Origin: Escherichia coli | GTDB lineage: Bacteria; Pseudomonadota; Gammaproteobacteria; Enterobacterales; Enterobacteriaceae | Direction: 5' to 3' | Length of the DNA stretch: 64,000 nt | Assembly (NCBI RefSeq): GCF_036503815.1 | Contig: NZ_AP027764.1 | Coordinates: 4,836,001 to 4,900,000 of the forward strand | In this document: positions 44,192 through 53,489 of the stretch, one piece after another | Layout of the letters: each line of letters opens with the position of its first letter | Position numbering within the stretch: the first letter of the stretch is position 1 | Program-made: the position numbers and the translations under genes | Notes under the pieces: model-generated | Databases searched by the model: none | Seen by the model: the letters and a program-made list of their open reading frames with translations, nothing else | Told to the model about the DNA's origin: nothing

Positions 44192-45388
44192 ATGCTAAAA
44201 GTGTTATTGCTCTTTGTGTTGCTGATTGCGGGGATCGTGGTCGGCCCGATGATTGCCGGTCATCAGGGTTACGTGCTGATCCAGACCGATACCTACAATA
44301 TCGAAACCAGCGTCACGGGCCTGGCGATCATTTTGATTCTGGCGATGGTAGTGCTGTTTGCCATTGAGTGGCTACTGCGGCGGATCTTCCGCACAGGCGC
44401 GCACACCCGTGGGTGGTTTGTCGGACGTAAGCGTCGCCGTGCACGTAAGCAGACCGAACAGGCGCTGCTGAAACTGGCGGAAGGCGATTATCAGCAAGTT
44501 GAAAAGCTGATGGCGAAAAATGCCGATCACGCGGAACAACCGGTGGTGAACTATCTACTGGCTGCCGAAGCCGCGCAACAACGTGGTGATGAAGCACGCG
44601 CCAACCAACATCTGGAACGCGCAGCGGAGCTGGCCGGCAACGACACAATTCCGGTAGAAATCACCCGTGTACGTCTGCAACTGGCCCGTAATGAAAACCA
44701 TGCAGCACGTCACGGCGTTGATAAGCTGCTGGAAGTTACGCCACGCCATCCGGAAGTATTACGTCTGGCGGAACAGGCGTATATCCGCACTGGTGCATGG
44801 AGTTCGCTGCTGGATATCATCCCATCAATGGCAAAAGCCCACGTTGGCGATGAAGAGCATCGTGCAATGCTGGAACAACAGGCATGGATTGGCCTGATGG
44901 ATCAGGCGCGTGCCGATAACGGTAGCGAAGGTTTGCGTAACTGGTGGAAAAACCAAAGCCGGAAAACGCGTCATCAGGTGGCGTTACAGGTGGCAATGGC
45001 GGAACATCTTATTGAATGTGACGATCATGATACTGCCCAGCAAATTATCATCGACGGCCTGAAACGCCAGTATGACGATCGCCTGCTGCTGCCGATCCCG
45101 CGTCTGAAAACCAATAACCCGGAACAGCTGGAAAAAGTGCTGCGCCAACAGATCAAAAACGTGGGCGATCGCCCGTTGTTGTGGAGCACACTGGGTCAGT
45201 CGCTGATGAAGCACGGCGAATGGCAGGAAGCATCGCTCGCCTTCCGCGCGGCGCTGAAACAACGTCCGGACGCCTACGATTACGCATGGCTTGCCGACGC
45301 GCTGGACAGACTGCACAAGCCGGAAGAAGCCGCAGCGATGCGTCGCGATGGCTTGATGCTGACGTTGCAGAACAACCCGCCACAGTAG
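44192..45388 (+). CDS. hemY: HemY, TPR-like inner-membrane protein of the hem operon
   Basis: 398 residues with two N-terminal transmembrane helices (about 2-22 and 40-62), a basic stretch (RKRRRARKQTEQALLKLAEGDYQ) and TPR-like helical repeats through most of the rest (DHAEQPVVNYLLAAEAAQQRGDEARANQHLERAAEL in outline, and later YDYAWLADALDRLHKPEEAAAM). It is not the HemY protoporphyrinogen oxidase of Gram-positive bacteria. It follows hemX after 2 bp and ends the hemCDXY operon; glmZ converges on it and its terminator also lies in front of hemY's exit. Confidence 0.95.
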   Translation: MLKVLLLFVLLIAGIVVGPMIAGHQGYVLIQTDTYNIETSVTGLAIILILAMVVLFAIEWLLRRIFRTGAHTRGWFVGRKRRRARKQTEQALLKLAEGDYQQVEKLMAKNADHAEQPVVNYLLAAEAAQQRGDEARANQHLERAAELAGNDTIPVEITRVRLQLARNENHAARHGVDKLLEVTPRHPEVLRLAEQAYIRTGAWSSLLDIIPSMAKAHVGDEEHRAMLEQQAWIGLMDQARADNGSEGLRNWWKNQSRKTRHQVALQVAMAEHLIECDDHDTAQQIIIDGLKRQYDDRLLLPIPRLKTNNPEQLEKVLRQQIKNVGDRPLLWSTLGQSLMKHGEWQEASLAFRAALKQRPDAYDYAWLADALDRLHKPEEAAAMRRDGLMLTLQNNPPQ

Positions 45389-45435
45389 TTCTTTCTCACC
45401 CGGAGGCAAGCACCTCCGAGACCTTTCTGATACAT

Positions 45436-45642
45436 AAAAAAACGCCTGCTCTTATTACGGAGCAGGCGTTAAAACAGGTCTGTATGACAACAAGTGGGTG
45501 CTTCACTCAACGTTGTGTCCATGGTGTCTGATGAGGCATAAGCGACATCTGTCAGTGGACGATAAGCACCGTAAACGGCTCTGCGTCATTCCGGAGTTTA
45601 TGAGGCACTAAGGCGAACATAAGAGATGGAATGAGCATCTAC
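45436..45642 (-). ncRNA. glmZ: Small regulatory RNA GlmZ
   Basis: GlmZ is an Hfq-dependent RNA that base-pairs with the glmS leader and activates glucosamine-6-phosphate synthase; RapZ directs RNase E to cut it, and GlmY acts as decoy. The minus-strand sequence starts GTAGATGCTCATTCC and ends in a strong terminator (ACGCCTGCTC-CGTAATA-GAGCAGGCGT, then T7), exactly 207 nt, the known length. A CATAAT -10 box is placed 7 bp before the start (complement of 45649-45654). Position between hemY and aslA is that of K-12. Confidence 0.95.
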
Positions 45643-46066
45643 TCGTTTATTATGCCACAGAGAACCGGGAAATAACATCCCTTAACACTTGTTATGAGAT
45701 AATTCTGTAATCCTCTTTGCTTCCTGAGTAATAACTTCCTGAGTGAATATTTCTCCTGCGCACGATTCTACACATATATATAATGAATAATAAAAGTCAT
45801 TCAATTAATAACATATATATTAATTGCCGTTAAAACTAAAAACAGCATCAATAATCAACGCGATATAACATCACCGCCTTACATATCACCTGCGCCAGAG
45901 GTAGGATTGAAAACGCTCTCCTGATTTTCCAATTCATTATCTGGATAAATAAATAATTTATTTTCATCACTATTATTTATGCAATCATCCTGTCAGGGAG
46001 AGGGATCTCAATTATCAATGCTTAATTACGTCAACATTTTGACGACATGAAACCGGAGCATTTTGC
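45643..46066. other. Intergenic region between glmZ and aslA
   Basis: About 420 bp, A+T rich. It contains the glmZ promoter at its left end and must contain the aslA promoter. Short palindromes such as ATTAATAACATATATATTAAT near 45,804-45,825 are visible, but I cannot assign them. No ORF is convincing. Confidence 0.5.
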
Positions 46067-47722
46067 ATGGAATTTTCGTTTTCACCCAAACTTCTTGTTG
46101 TGGCTGTCGCCGCCGCTCTTCCACTCATGGCCAGCGCAGCAGATACCCCGTCAACCGCCACCGCACGCAAAGGCTTTGCCGGATACGATCACCCAAACCA
46201 GTATCTGGTTAAACCGGCGACCACTATTGCCGACAACATGATGCCGGTGATGCAGCATCCTGCACAAGACAAAGAAACCCAGCAGAAGCTGGCAGAACTT
46301 GAGAAAAAAACCGGTAAGAAACCGAACGTGGTTGTTTTCTTGCTGGATGATGTGGGCTGGATGGATGTTGGCTTTAACGGCGGTGGCGTGGCGGTGGGTA
46401 ACCCTACACCAGATATCGACGCCGTTGCCAGCCAGGGGCTGATTTTAACTTCGGCGTATTCTCAACCGAGTTCTTCCCCAACCCGCGCCACGATTCTTAC
46501 CGGACAATACTCCATCCACCACGGCATTCTGATGCCGCCAATGTACGGGCAACCGGGCGGTCTGCAAGGGTTAACCACTCTGCCGCAGTTGCTGCACGAT
46601 CAGGGCTACGTCACCCAGGCCATCGGGAAATGGCATATGGGGGAAAACAAAGAGTCGCAGCCGCAGAACGTTGGCTTTGATGATTTCCGCGGCTTTAACT
46701 CGGTATCCGATATGTATACCGAATGGCGTGATGTTCATGTCAACCCGGAAGTCGCCCTGAGCCCGGATCGTTCTGAATACATCCAAAAACTGCCATTCAG
46801 CAAAGATGACGTTCATGCCGTGCGCGGCGGTGAACAGGAAGCCATTGCCGACATTACGCCGAAATATATGGAAGACCTGGATCAACGCTGGATGGAATAT
46901 GGCGTTAAGTTCCTCGACAAGATGGCGAAGAGCGATAAGCCTTTCTTCCTCTACTACGGCACTCGCGGCTGTCACTTCGATAACTACCCAAATGCGAAAT
47001 ATGCGGGTAGCTCTCCGGCGCGCACCTCTTACGGCGACTGCATGGTGGAGATGAACGATATCTTCGCCAATCTGTATAAAGCACTGGAGAAAAACGGTCA
47101 GCTTGATAACACGCTGATTGTCTTTACCTCCGATAACGGACCAGAAGCCGAAGTACCGCCGCACGGACGCACACCGTTCCGTGGTGCGAAAGGTTCTACA
47201 TGGGAAGGCGGCGTTCGTGTGCCAACCTTCGTTTACTGGAAAGGCATGATCCAACCGCGTAAATCTGACGGCATTGTCGATCTGGCGGATCTCTTCCCTA
47301 CGGCACTGGATCTGGCGGGGCATCCTGGGGCGAAAGTAGCGGATTTAGTACCGAAAACCACCTTTATCGATGGTGTGGACCAGACATCTTTCTTCCTGGG
47401 AACAAATGGTCAGTCTAACCGTAAGGCCGAGCACTACTTCCTCAACGGCAAACTTTCTGCTGTGCGTATGGATGAGTTTAAATATCACGTACTAATCCAA
47501 CAGCCATACGCTTATACCCAGAGCGGATATCAGGGTGGATTCACCGGCACGGTAATGCAAACGGCGGGATCGTCGGTGTTTAACCTGTACACCGATCCGC
47601 AGGAAAGCGACTCTATCGGCGTGCGCCATATCCCAATGGGTGTACCGCTACAGACCGAAATGCACGCGTATATGGAGATCCTGAAAAAATATCCGCCGCG
47701 CGCGCAGATTAAATCTGATTAA
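46067..47722 (+). CDS. aslA: Arylsulfatase-like protein AslA (serine-type sulfatase motif)
   Basis: 551 residues with a signal peptide (about 1-25, cut near MASAADTPS), so it is expected in the periplasm. The sulfatase core begins at PNVVVFLLDDVGWMD (metal-binding Asp pair), and the activation motif S-x-P-x-R is SSPTR at about residues 136-140, a serine-type motif that needs an anaerobic sulfatase-maturing enzyme to become formylglycine. Further features are GKWHMGE and FTSDNGPEAEVPPHGRTPFRG-type blocks. It is convergent with aslB, the likely maturase. In pathogenic E. coli it has been linked to brain endothelial invasion; the substrate is unknown. Confidence 0.94.
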   Translation: MEFSFSPKLLVVAVAAALPLMASAADTPSTATARKGFAGYDHPNQYLVKPATTIADNMMPVMQHPAQDKETQQKLAELEKKTGKKPNVVVFLLDDVGWMDVGFNGGGVAVGNPTPDIDAVASQGLILTSAYSQPSSSPTRATILTGQYSIHHGILMPPMYGQPGGLQGLTTLPQLLHDQGYVTQAIGKWHMGENKESQPQNVGFDDFRGFNSVSDMYTEWRDVHVNPEVALSPDRSEYIQKLPFSKDDVHAVRGGEQEAIADITPKYMEDLDQRWMEYGVKFLDKMAKSDKPFFLYYGTRGCHFDNYPNAKYAGSSPARTSYGDCMVEMNDIFANLYKALEKNGQLDNTLIVFTSDNGPEAEVPPHGRTPFRGAKGSTWEGGVRVPTFVYWKGMIQPRKSDGIVDLADLFPTALDLAGHPGAKVADLVPKTTFIDGVDQTSFFLGTNGQSNRKAEHYFLNGKLSAVRMDEFKYHVLIQQPYAYTQSGYQGGFTGTVMQTAGSSVFNLYTDPQESDSIGVRHIPMGVPLQTEMHAYMEILKKYPPRAQIKSD

Positions 47723-47758
47723 GCCGGCGCTATCGCTACATCGGGCCACACTGACCTT

Positions 47759-47860
47759 GCCGGATGCGGCGTGAACGCCTTATCCGGCCTACAAGCCTTG
47801 CAAATTCAATAAATTGCAGCGTCCTGTAGGCCGGATAAGATGCGCCTGCATCGCATCCAG
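47759..47860. repeat. BIME downstream of aslA
   Basis: Two opposed REP units, GCCGGATGCGGCGTGAACG... from 47759 and GTAGGCCGGATAAGATGCG... to 47860, with a linker containing TTGCAAATTCAATAAATTGCA. Confidence 0.9.
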
Positions 47861-47871
47861 TAAACAACCGC

Positions 47872-47898
47872 AGGCGGCCACAAAATGGCCGCTTTTTT
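47872..47898 (+). terminator. Rho-independent terminator downstream of aslA
   Basis: GCGGCC-ACAAAAT-GGCCGC followed by six T residues on the plus strand; it overlaps the end of aslB on the other strand. Confidence 0.8.
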
Positions 47899-49132
47899 AC
47901 TTACTCACCACCAGCAAATGTGCCTGCATAATGTCGCTGGCCGGGCGACCGTGCGCCAGCAAATCAGCCATTGCTTTAAGATATGGCGGTAGATAGCGGA
48001 AATAACGCTGATATCCGGCACACAAATAATTCAGCCCCGGTTTACCGCTAGCATCGAGCATGAAGCGGTGTTTCGGGCAGCCTCCCCAGCACGCTTTTAA
48101 CACGTTACAACTGCGACACTGCGCCGGTAATTGCTTAAATTTATCTTCACCAAACACCTGCTGTTGCGGGGAATCGATCATTTCTGCAATTGTTTGCTGA
48201 TGCATATTCCCCAGTCGATATTGCGGATAAACATAGTGATCGCAGGCGTAAACGTCGCCGTTGTGTTCGACAATCACCGAGCGTCCACAGGTCGGCTGAT
48301 GATGGCAAACCGCACCCGGCGCACCGACAAAATTGGCAAACGCCCATTCGATATTCATCACGAAAATCTTGCCGACGTCACGTTTGATCCAGTGGTCAAA
48401 AATTGCCACCAGAAACTCACCGAACTCATCGGGGCGCACCGACCATTCTGTCAGCTCACCCTGAATATCGCCAGGCGCATGTAATTTCAGTCCATGGCGG
48501 GCGGCTGTTTCATCAGCCAGGCGCTCCACCACCGGAATAAACTGGATAAACTCCACGCCTGCATTGCACAAAAAATCATAAACCTGTAACGGTTGCTGCG
48601 CGCTGGTGCGGTTGACACAGACCAGCACGTTATAGTCGACATGATGTTTTTGCAGGAGCGTCAGGGCACGCATCACCAGCTTATGCGTGGGTCTGCCACC
48701 TTTGGTCACGCGATATTGATTGTGGATCTCAGCCGGACCGTCCAGCGATAACCCAACAAGAAAATGATTTTCTGCCAGAAATGCACACCATTCATCATCG
48801 AGCAGCACACCGTTAGTCTGAAAGCTGTTACTTACCTTCCTACCAGCACCATATTTCGCCTGTAGCGCCACGGCACGGCGGTAAAAATCCAGCCCGAGTA
48901 ACGTTGGTTCGCCGCCCTGCCAGGTAAAAGCCACTTCGTTTTGGGGTTCGCTGGCAGCGATATAGTGACGGACATACGCTTCCAGCGTGTCATCGTCCAT
49001 ATGCGCAACTGGCTTTTCGCGGTAAAGGGATTGTTTTTCGAGATAAAAACAGTAGTCACAGTTCAGATTACAATCGGAACCGCTTGGTTTCGCCATCACA
49101 TGAAAAGCACGCGTTGGAACCTGTTGCAGCAT
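47897..49132 (-). CDS. aslB: Anaerobic sulfatase-maturating enzyme homolog AslB
   Basis: A radical SAM protein of 411 residues that would oxidise the Ser (or Cys) of a sulfatase to formylglycine. Residues CNLNCDYC near position 21-28 give the CxxxCxxC 4Fe-4S motif; GGEPTLLGLDFYR is the SAM-binding GGE segment. The C-terminal SPASM part has CHHQPTCGRS and CRSCNVLKACWGGCPKHRF, enough Cys for two extra clusters. I prefer the ATG at 49132 (MLQQVPTRAFHVM) over one 10 codons upstream, to match the family. It converges on aslA, whose serine-type motif is its expected substrate. Confidence 0.93.
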   Translation of the reverse strand: MLQQVPTRAFHVMAKPSGSDCNLNCDYCFYLEKQSLYREKPVAHMDDDTLEAYVRHYIAASEPQNEVAFTWQGGEPTLLGLDFYRRAVALQAKYGAGRKVSNSFQTNGVLLDDEWCAFLAENHFLVGLSLDGPAEIHNQYRVTKGGRPTHKLVMRALTLLQKHHVDYNVLVCVNRTSAQQPLQVYDFLCNAGVEFIQFIPVVERLADETAARHGLKLHAPGDIQGELTEWSVRPDEFGEFLVAIFDHWIKRDVGKIFVMNIEWAFANFVGAPGAVCHHQPTCGRSVIVEHNGDVYACDHYVYPQYRLGNMHQQTIAEMIDSPQQQVFGEDKFKQLPAQCRSCNVLKACWGGCPKHRFMLDASGKPGLNYLCAGYQRYFRYLPPYLKAMADLLAHGRPASDIMQAHLLVVSK

Positions 49133-49250
49133 GGTCGCTCCTTGCCTGAAGTCATCCTTCAATACGTTAAGGGCGAAATCATACCGTGGCGCAATGCGTT
49201 ATTACGGGCGTTTCTTGCGAAGGGAGAGTGATGAAATGCACAGAAAACAA

Positions 49251-49273
49251 AAAACCCCGCCGAAGCGGGGTTC
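49251..49273 (-). terminator. Rho-independent terminator of the argX-hisR-leuT-proM operon
   Basis: On the minus strand AACCCCGC-TTCG-GCGGGGTT is followed by TTTTG. The UUCG tetraloop and pure GC stem make it strong. It lies 5 bp after proM. Confidence 0.9.
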
Positions 49274-49278
49274 AAAAT

Positions 49279-49355
49279 TGGTCGGCGAGAGAGGATTCGA
49301 ACCTCCGACCCACTGGTCCCAAACCAGTTGCGCTACCAAGCTGCGCTACTCGCCG
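49279..49355 (-). tRNA. proM: tRNA-Pro (anticodon TGG)
   Basis: 77 nt with encoded CCA. Minus strand starts CGGCGAGTAGCGCAG, the anticodon loop is TTTGGGA with TGG, the T loop is GTTCGAATC, and the 7-bp acceptor stem CGGCGAG pairs with CTCGCCG. Last gene of the four-tRNA operon. Confidence 0.98.
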
Positions 49356-49398
49356 AAATACTGCTTTTTGAATTTTTAGTTCAATTCTTTAAAGTCGT

Positions 49399-49485
49399 GG
49401 TGCGAGGGGGGGGACTTGAACCCCCACGTCCGTAAGGACACTAACACCTGAAGCTAGCGCGTCTACCAATTCCGCCACCTTCGCA
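49399..49485 (-). tRNA. leuT: tRNA-Leu (anticodon CAG)
   Basis: 87 nt with encoded CCA. GCGAAGGTGGCGGAA opens the gene, the anticodon loop is CTTCAGGT, a long variable arm (TGTCCTTACGGACG) marks it as a class II tRNA, and the T loop is GTTCAAGTC. Confidence 0.98.
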
Positions 49486-49504
49486 TTGTCACAACTTCTA
49501 ATAA

Positions 49505-49580
49505 TGGGGTGGCTAATGGGATTCGAACCCACGACAACTGGAATCACAATCCAGGGCTCTACCAACTGAGCTATAGCCAC
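49505..49580 (-). tRNA. hisR: tRNA-His (anticodon GTG)
   Basis: 76 nt with encoded CCA. GTGGCTATAGCTCAG opens the gene, the anticodon loop is TTGTGAT, and the T loop is GTTCGAATC. The extra 5' G, typical of tRNA-His, is present. Confidence 0.98.
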
Positions 49581-49638
49581 CACTACAAATCTTGTTACGC
49601 GGTATTACTACCACCGCAGCTCAAGCGCCGGGACTAAA

Positions 49639-49715
<77 letters not shown>

Positions 49716-49736
49716 TTAGCGCCGTTGCGGGGGTGG

Positions 49737-49765
49737 ATAATACGGACTTCCCACCCCTCTGTCTA
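49737..49765 (-). promoter_or_regulatory. Promoter of the argX tRNA operon
   Basis: Minus strand: -35 TAGACA, 17-bp spacer, -10 TATTAT, followed by a GC-rich discriminator (CCACCCCCGC). A GC-rich discriminator is typical of stringently controlled stable-RNA promoters. Confidence 0.8.
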
Positions 49766-49817
49766 GTCCCTTTTTAAATAAATTGCGCGTTTGGTTACGG
49801 TTTGTGCGTTTTGCTGC

Positions 49818-51203
49818 TTATTCCTCCAGTTTATGCGCTTTACCGTGGCGATTAAGCCCAAAAACTTTATAAATTGCCGTCACCGCCAGCATAAAGATGA
49901 TGCCGACAAACAGCGACATACGCGTATCTTCATTAAAGTACATGCCGATCAAAACGCAAATCAGGAATGCCATTGTTACGTAGTTGGCCCACGGGAACAG
50001 GATTGAGCGGAACGGATGGCTGGCAATCGCCGCTTTGTGCGCTCGACGAAAACGCAACTGGCTAATCAAAATCACAAACCATGGCACCATCCCCGGAAGC
50101 ACGCTGGCACTGTAGACATAGACAAACACACGCTGTGGATTGGGAATGATGTAGTTCAGGCATGAGCCAATTAACAGAATAGCAATTGATACCGCCACGC
50201 CTGCAACCGGAACACCTTGACGGGAAACTTTCGCCATTGCCGCCGGTAACTGACGGTTTTTCGCCAGTGCGTAGAGCATACGTCCACAACTGTACATGCC
50301 GCTGTTACAGCCAGAGAGCGCAGCCGTCAGTACCACAAAGTTGATAATACCCGCCGCTGCGGTAATGCCGATTTTGGCGAAAGTCAGTACGAACGGGCTG
50401 CCGTTGCTGCCAATGTCATTCCACGGGAAGATGGTGACAATAACGAAAATCGCACCTACGTAGAAAATCAGGATTCGCCACAGCACTTTGCCAACGGCAC
50501 TGCGCAGTGTCACCTGCGGATTCTTCGCTTCACCGGCCGTAATGCCAATCAGCTCCACGCCCTGGTAAGACGCCACCACGATACACAATGCGGTCAGGAA
50601 CCCTTTCCAGCCACCCGCAAAGAAACCGCCATGCTCTGTGAGATTGCTAAAACCAATCGACTGCCCGCCATTGCCAAAGCCAAAGAAAATCACGCCCAGG
50701 CCAATGACAATCATCACTATAATCGTGGTGACTTTGATCATCGCGAACCAGAATTCGATTTCACCGTACAACCGCACCGCCGCCAGATTCGCCAGTGCCA
50801 CCAGCGCCACCGCGATCAATGCCGGTATCCATTGCGCCATCTCCGGGAACCAGAACTGGACATAAACGCCAATGGCGGTGATTTCTGAGATCCCCACCGC
50901 CATCCACATAAACCAATAAGACCAGGCGGTGAGATAGCCAAAGAACGGGCTCATATAACGGTGCGCGTAAACGGCGAACGAACCGGTAACCGGTTCGAGG
51001 AACAACATTTCGCCCATTGAACGCATGATGAAAAAGACGAACAGCCCGGCGATGATATAGGCCAACAATACGGATGGCCCGGCCCATTTCAGGGTACTGG
51101 CGGCCCCCATAAACAGGCCGACGCCAATGGTGCCCCCCAGGGCGATGAGTTCGATATGTCGAGCTTCCAGCCCACGCTGTAGCTCTGGTTTGTTATCTGC
51201 CAT
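49818..51203 (-). CDS. yifK: Amino acid permease YifK (threonine/serine)
   Basis: A 461-residue APC-family (amino acid transporter, AAT subfamily) permease with 12 hydrophobic segments. The first helix starts RHIELIALGGTIGVGLFMGAASTLKWAGPS, with the family GGxIGxGLF substrate-binding break. Recent work on E. coli describes YifK (proposed name ThrP) as a proton-coupled threonine/serine importer; older annotation says only 'probable transport protein'. It lies between wecG and the tRNA operon, all on the minus strand, and separated from wecG by a stem-loop. Confidence 0.93.
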   Translation of the reverse strand: MADNKPELQRGLEARHIELIALGGTIGVGLFMGAASTLKWAGPSVLLAYIIAGLFVFFIMRSMGEMLFLEPVTGSFAVYAHRYMSPFFGYLTAWSYWFMWMAVGISEITAIGVYVQFWFPEMAQWIPALIAVALVALANLAAVRLYGEIEFWFAMIKVTTIIVMIVIGLGVIFFGFGNGGQSIGFSNLTEHGGFFAGGWKGFLTALCIVVASYQGVELIGITAGEAKNPQVTLRSAVGKVLWRILIFYVGAIFVIVTIFPWNDIGSNGSPFVLTFAKIGITAAAGIINFVVLTAALSGCNSGMYSCGRMLYALAKNRQLPAAMAKVSRQGVPVAGVAVSIAILLIGSCLNYIIPNPQRVFVYVYSASVLPGMVPWFVILISQLRFRRAHKAAIASHPFRSILFPWANYVTMAFLICVLIGMYFNEDTRMSLFVGIIFMLAVTAIYKVFGLNRHGKAHKLEE

Positions 51204-51337
51204 AAATCCTCGTGTTGTGTTTGCATGCTTTCCGGTGTTACCGGTTATCGTTATGGGTACATCGAGTGTTGCGAATGTTTTCGTAATTCAGGAGAAATGG
51301 CAAATAAAGCATTAAAAATTTGAATGATTTGTGTAAT

Positions 51338-51375
51338 AAAAAGACAGGCAGGCGACGAAGTGACCACTCCGTCGC
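51338..51375 (-). terminator. Stem-loop between wecG and yifK, probable end of the ECA operon
   Basis: On the minus strand GCGACGGAGTGGTCACTTCGTCGC folds as GCGACG/CGTCGC with inner pairing, and TTTTTATT follows after 9 bases. The gap between stem and T-run makes efficiency uncertain. Confidence 0.5.
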
Positions 51376-51393
51376 TTTACAGAGAGAGGAAAA

Positions 51394-52134
51394 TCAGAGG
51401 TTGCCGGTGTAATGCCAGCGTAAATAACGCAGCAAACGAAGCTGACGCTTAATGCGGCTCGGCTGCGAAAGCAGGCGGTAGAGCCACTCCAGCCCCAGCT
51501 TTTGCCAGATTTTCGGTGCGCGTTTCACGTGACCGGTGAAAACATCGTAAGTCCCGCCAACGCCCATATACAGCGCATCCGGATGCACCAGACGGCAGTC
51601 ACGCATGAAGATCTCCTGCTTTGGCGATCCCATCGCGACGGTGACGATTTGCGCTCCGCTGGCATGAATGCGTTCAAACAGAGCCTGACGCTGCTCGGGT
51701 TTAAAATAACCATCCTGACTGCCAACGATATTCACATTCCACTGATTGCGCAGTTTAGCTTCAGTTTGCGCCAGCACTTCAGGTTTACCGCCCACAAGAA
51801 ATACCGGCGTCCCTTCTTTGCCTGCGCGCGCCATCAGCTCTTCCCAGAGATCGGCCCCGGCAACGCGGGAAACCTGCGCCTGCGGGTACTTTTTACGTAC
51901 TGAACGTACAACGCTGATGCCATCAGCATATTTAAATTCGGCAGCGTTAATTAACTCCCTGACCTCGGCGTTATCTTCAATGGTCAGCATTTTTTCGGCA
52001 TTAATGGCAACCAGCGTTCCCTGCTTAAGCTGCCCGTCAGCAAACAGATAATCGAGGGCGTGCTGCATATCACGCCAACCAATCAACTGTAAGCCACGCA
52101 GCGTATAGGTCGGTGCTGTGGTGTTGTTATTCAT
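51394..52134 (-). CDS. wecG: UDP-N-acetyl-D-mannosaminuronic acid transferase
   Basis: WecG adds ManNAcA to GlcNAc-PP-undecaprenol to make lipid II of the enterobacterial common antigen (ECA). The 246-residue protein belongs to glycosyltransferase family 26 (WecG/TagA/CpsF), with KYADGISVVRSVRKKYP, RVAGADLWEELM and FLVGGKPEVL; GSPKQEIFMRD is the conserved C-terminal block. It is the last gene of the ECA operon and starts 2 bp after wzyE. Confidence 0.96.
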   Translation of the reverse strand: MNNNTTAPTYTLRGLQLIGWRDMQHALDYLFADGQLKQGTLVAINAEKMLTIEDNAEVRELINAAEFKYADGISVVRSVRKKYPQAQVSRVAGADLWEELMARAGKEGTPVFLVGGKPEVLAQTEAKLRNQWNVNIVGSQDGYFKPEQRQALFERIHASGAQIVTVAMGSPKQEIFMRDCRLVHPDALYMGVGGTYDVFTGHVKRAPKIWQKLGLEWLYRLLSQPSRIKRQLRLLRYLRWHYTGNL

Positions 52135-52136
52135 TG

Positions 52137-53489
52137 TTATCCTTCAACCTGCGTCCGGAGCGATGATTTTGTACGTTTATGAATGAGTCCGGCGCTTTCA
52201 AAAAGCCAGTACAACAGTTTTGCGATCATCAGACATGCGCCGAAGACCACGATAAAAAAGACTACGCGTGAGACAAACGAATCCAGCCCTTCACGCGCCA
52301 GCACGATCATATTGAAGATCGCCCCGAAGCAGAAACTGTGCAATATCGCAGCCTTATAGCGATTAGTTTCGCGATTGCCCAGTTCATACAGCCAGTCGAA
52401 CCATTTGATGATCAGTCCAACCACAATCGCCCCGAGCGGGATGAACAACGCGCCGCCCATAACAACCAGTGAGCCTATAAGCGTAGGCGAGATCGCCAGC
52501 CCGGAGTGGTTATTCAGCACTTCCCAGGTAAAGTAGTTGGCGGAGTTCAGTACCATACTCGGGCGACCCGGCCACAGCCAGGAAGGGATAAAGACATAGA
52601 AATCGCGGACAATGGGAGCCAGGCCCTGGAAGTCGATGTTGTCGTAGTTCTGCAACAGCAATGCCAGATTCTCCCACGGCGAAAAGGTATCGCGGGTGAG
52701 ATAGAGAAACGTATAGAACGCTTCATCGCCGCTCACATTCATTCCATAGCGTTTTAGCGCCAGCCAGAACATGCCCACAATCCCCAGCACGCCCGCCGCC
52801 GCCAGCATCCACAACGAAATCCAGCCGCGAATAATGCCAATAAACAGGAAGATAGCGAATGCGATGATGATATTGGCGCGAGTGCCGCCGACAATCATAT
52901 AAGTCAGCAAGCCAAAGGCGACCGTGCTGACGAGGAAAAACAGCCACGCTTTGCTGTCCTGGCGCAGAAAGTAGACCACCAGCATCGCCGGGATGAAAAA
53001 GTAAAAGAAACGTTTTAACGCCACGCCGGAGACTTCACTGGAGAAGATCTGACTGTAGGAGTTAAGACGGAACAGCAAAAAACCGTTGTGCATGAAGAAG
53101 ATGCCGACGCTTACCAACGCAATGCCCATCAGGATCACCCACGTGAGATTGGTCTCCACGCGGTTCATGGTAAACAGCGGACGGCGCGGTACATCAGCAA
53201 CGCGTTTGCGTAGGCGGGTTTTGTAGGTGACATAGTAAACCGCGTAGAAGCAGCCCGCAGAAAGCAACGCCTGCAACAAGATTTCTGGCGGCGCAACACC
53301 AACATCAAAGCGAAATACCAGCACGCTGGTCAGCGGGAAGCCGAAGAAAAAGGTGAGCAAAAACAGCAATGAAAAGAAGACATTGAAGTTAAAGCGCACA
53401 CGGCGAAACTCAAACCAGGTCAGCGTGGCAATAAACAGCGTGCAGAGCAACCAGACAACAAACAGGCCACTGAATTGCAGCAGACTCAT
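52137..53489 (-). CDS. wzyE: ECA polymerase WzyE
   Basis: WzyE joins ECA trisaccharide repeat units on the periplasmic side of the inner membrane. The 450-residue protein is highly hydrophobic, with about 11 transmembrane segments and one larger periplasmic loop (around residues 255-320, [18 protein letters not shown]). Wzy proteins share little sequence; assignment rests on near identity to the E. coli protein and operon position. It overlaps wecF by 4 bp. Confidence 0.95.

Noticed and set aside
46571..47323. 250-codon minus-strand ORF inside aslA
   Set aside because: Antisense to conserved sulfatase motifs; no family resemblance.
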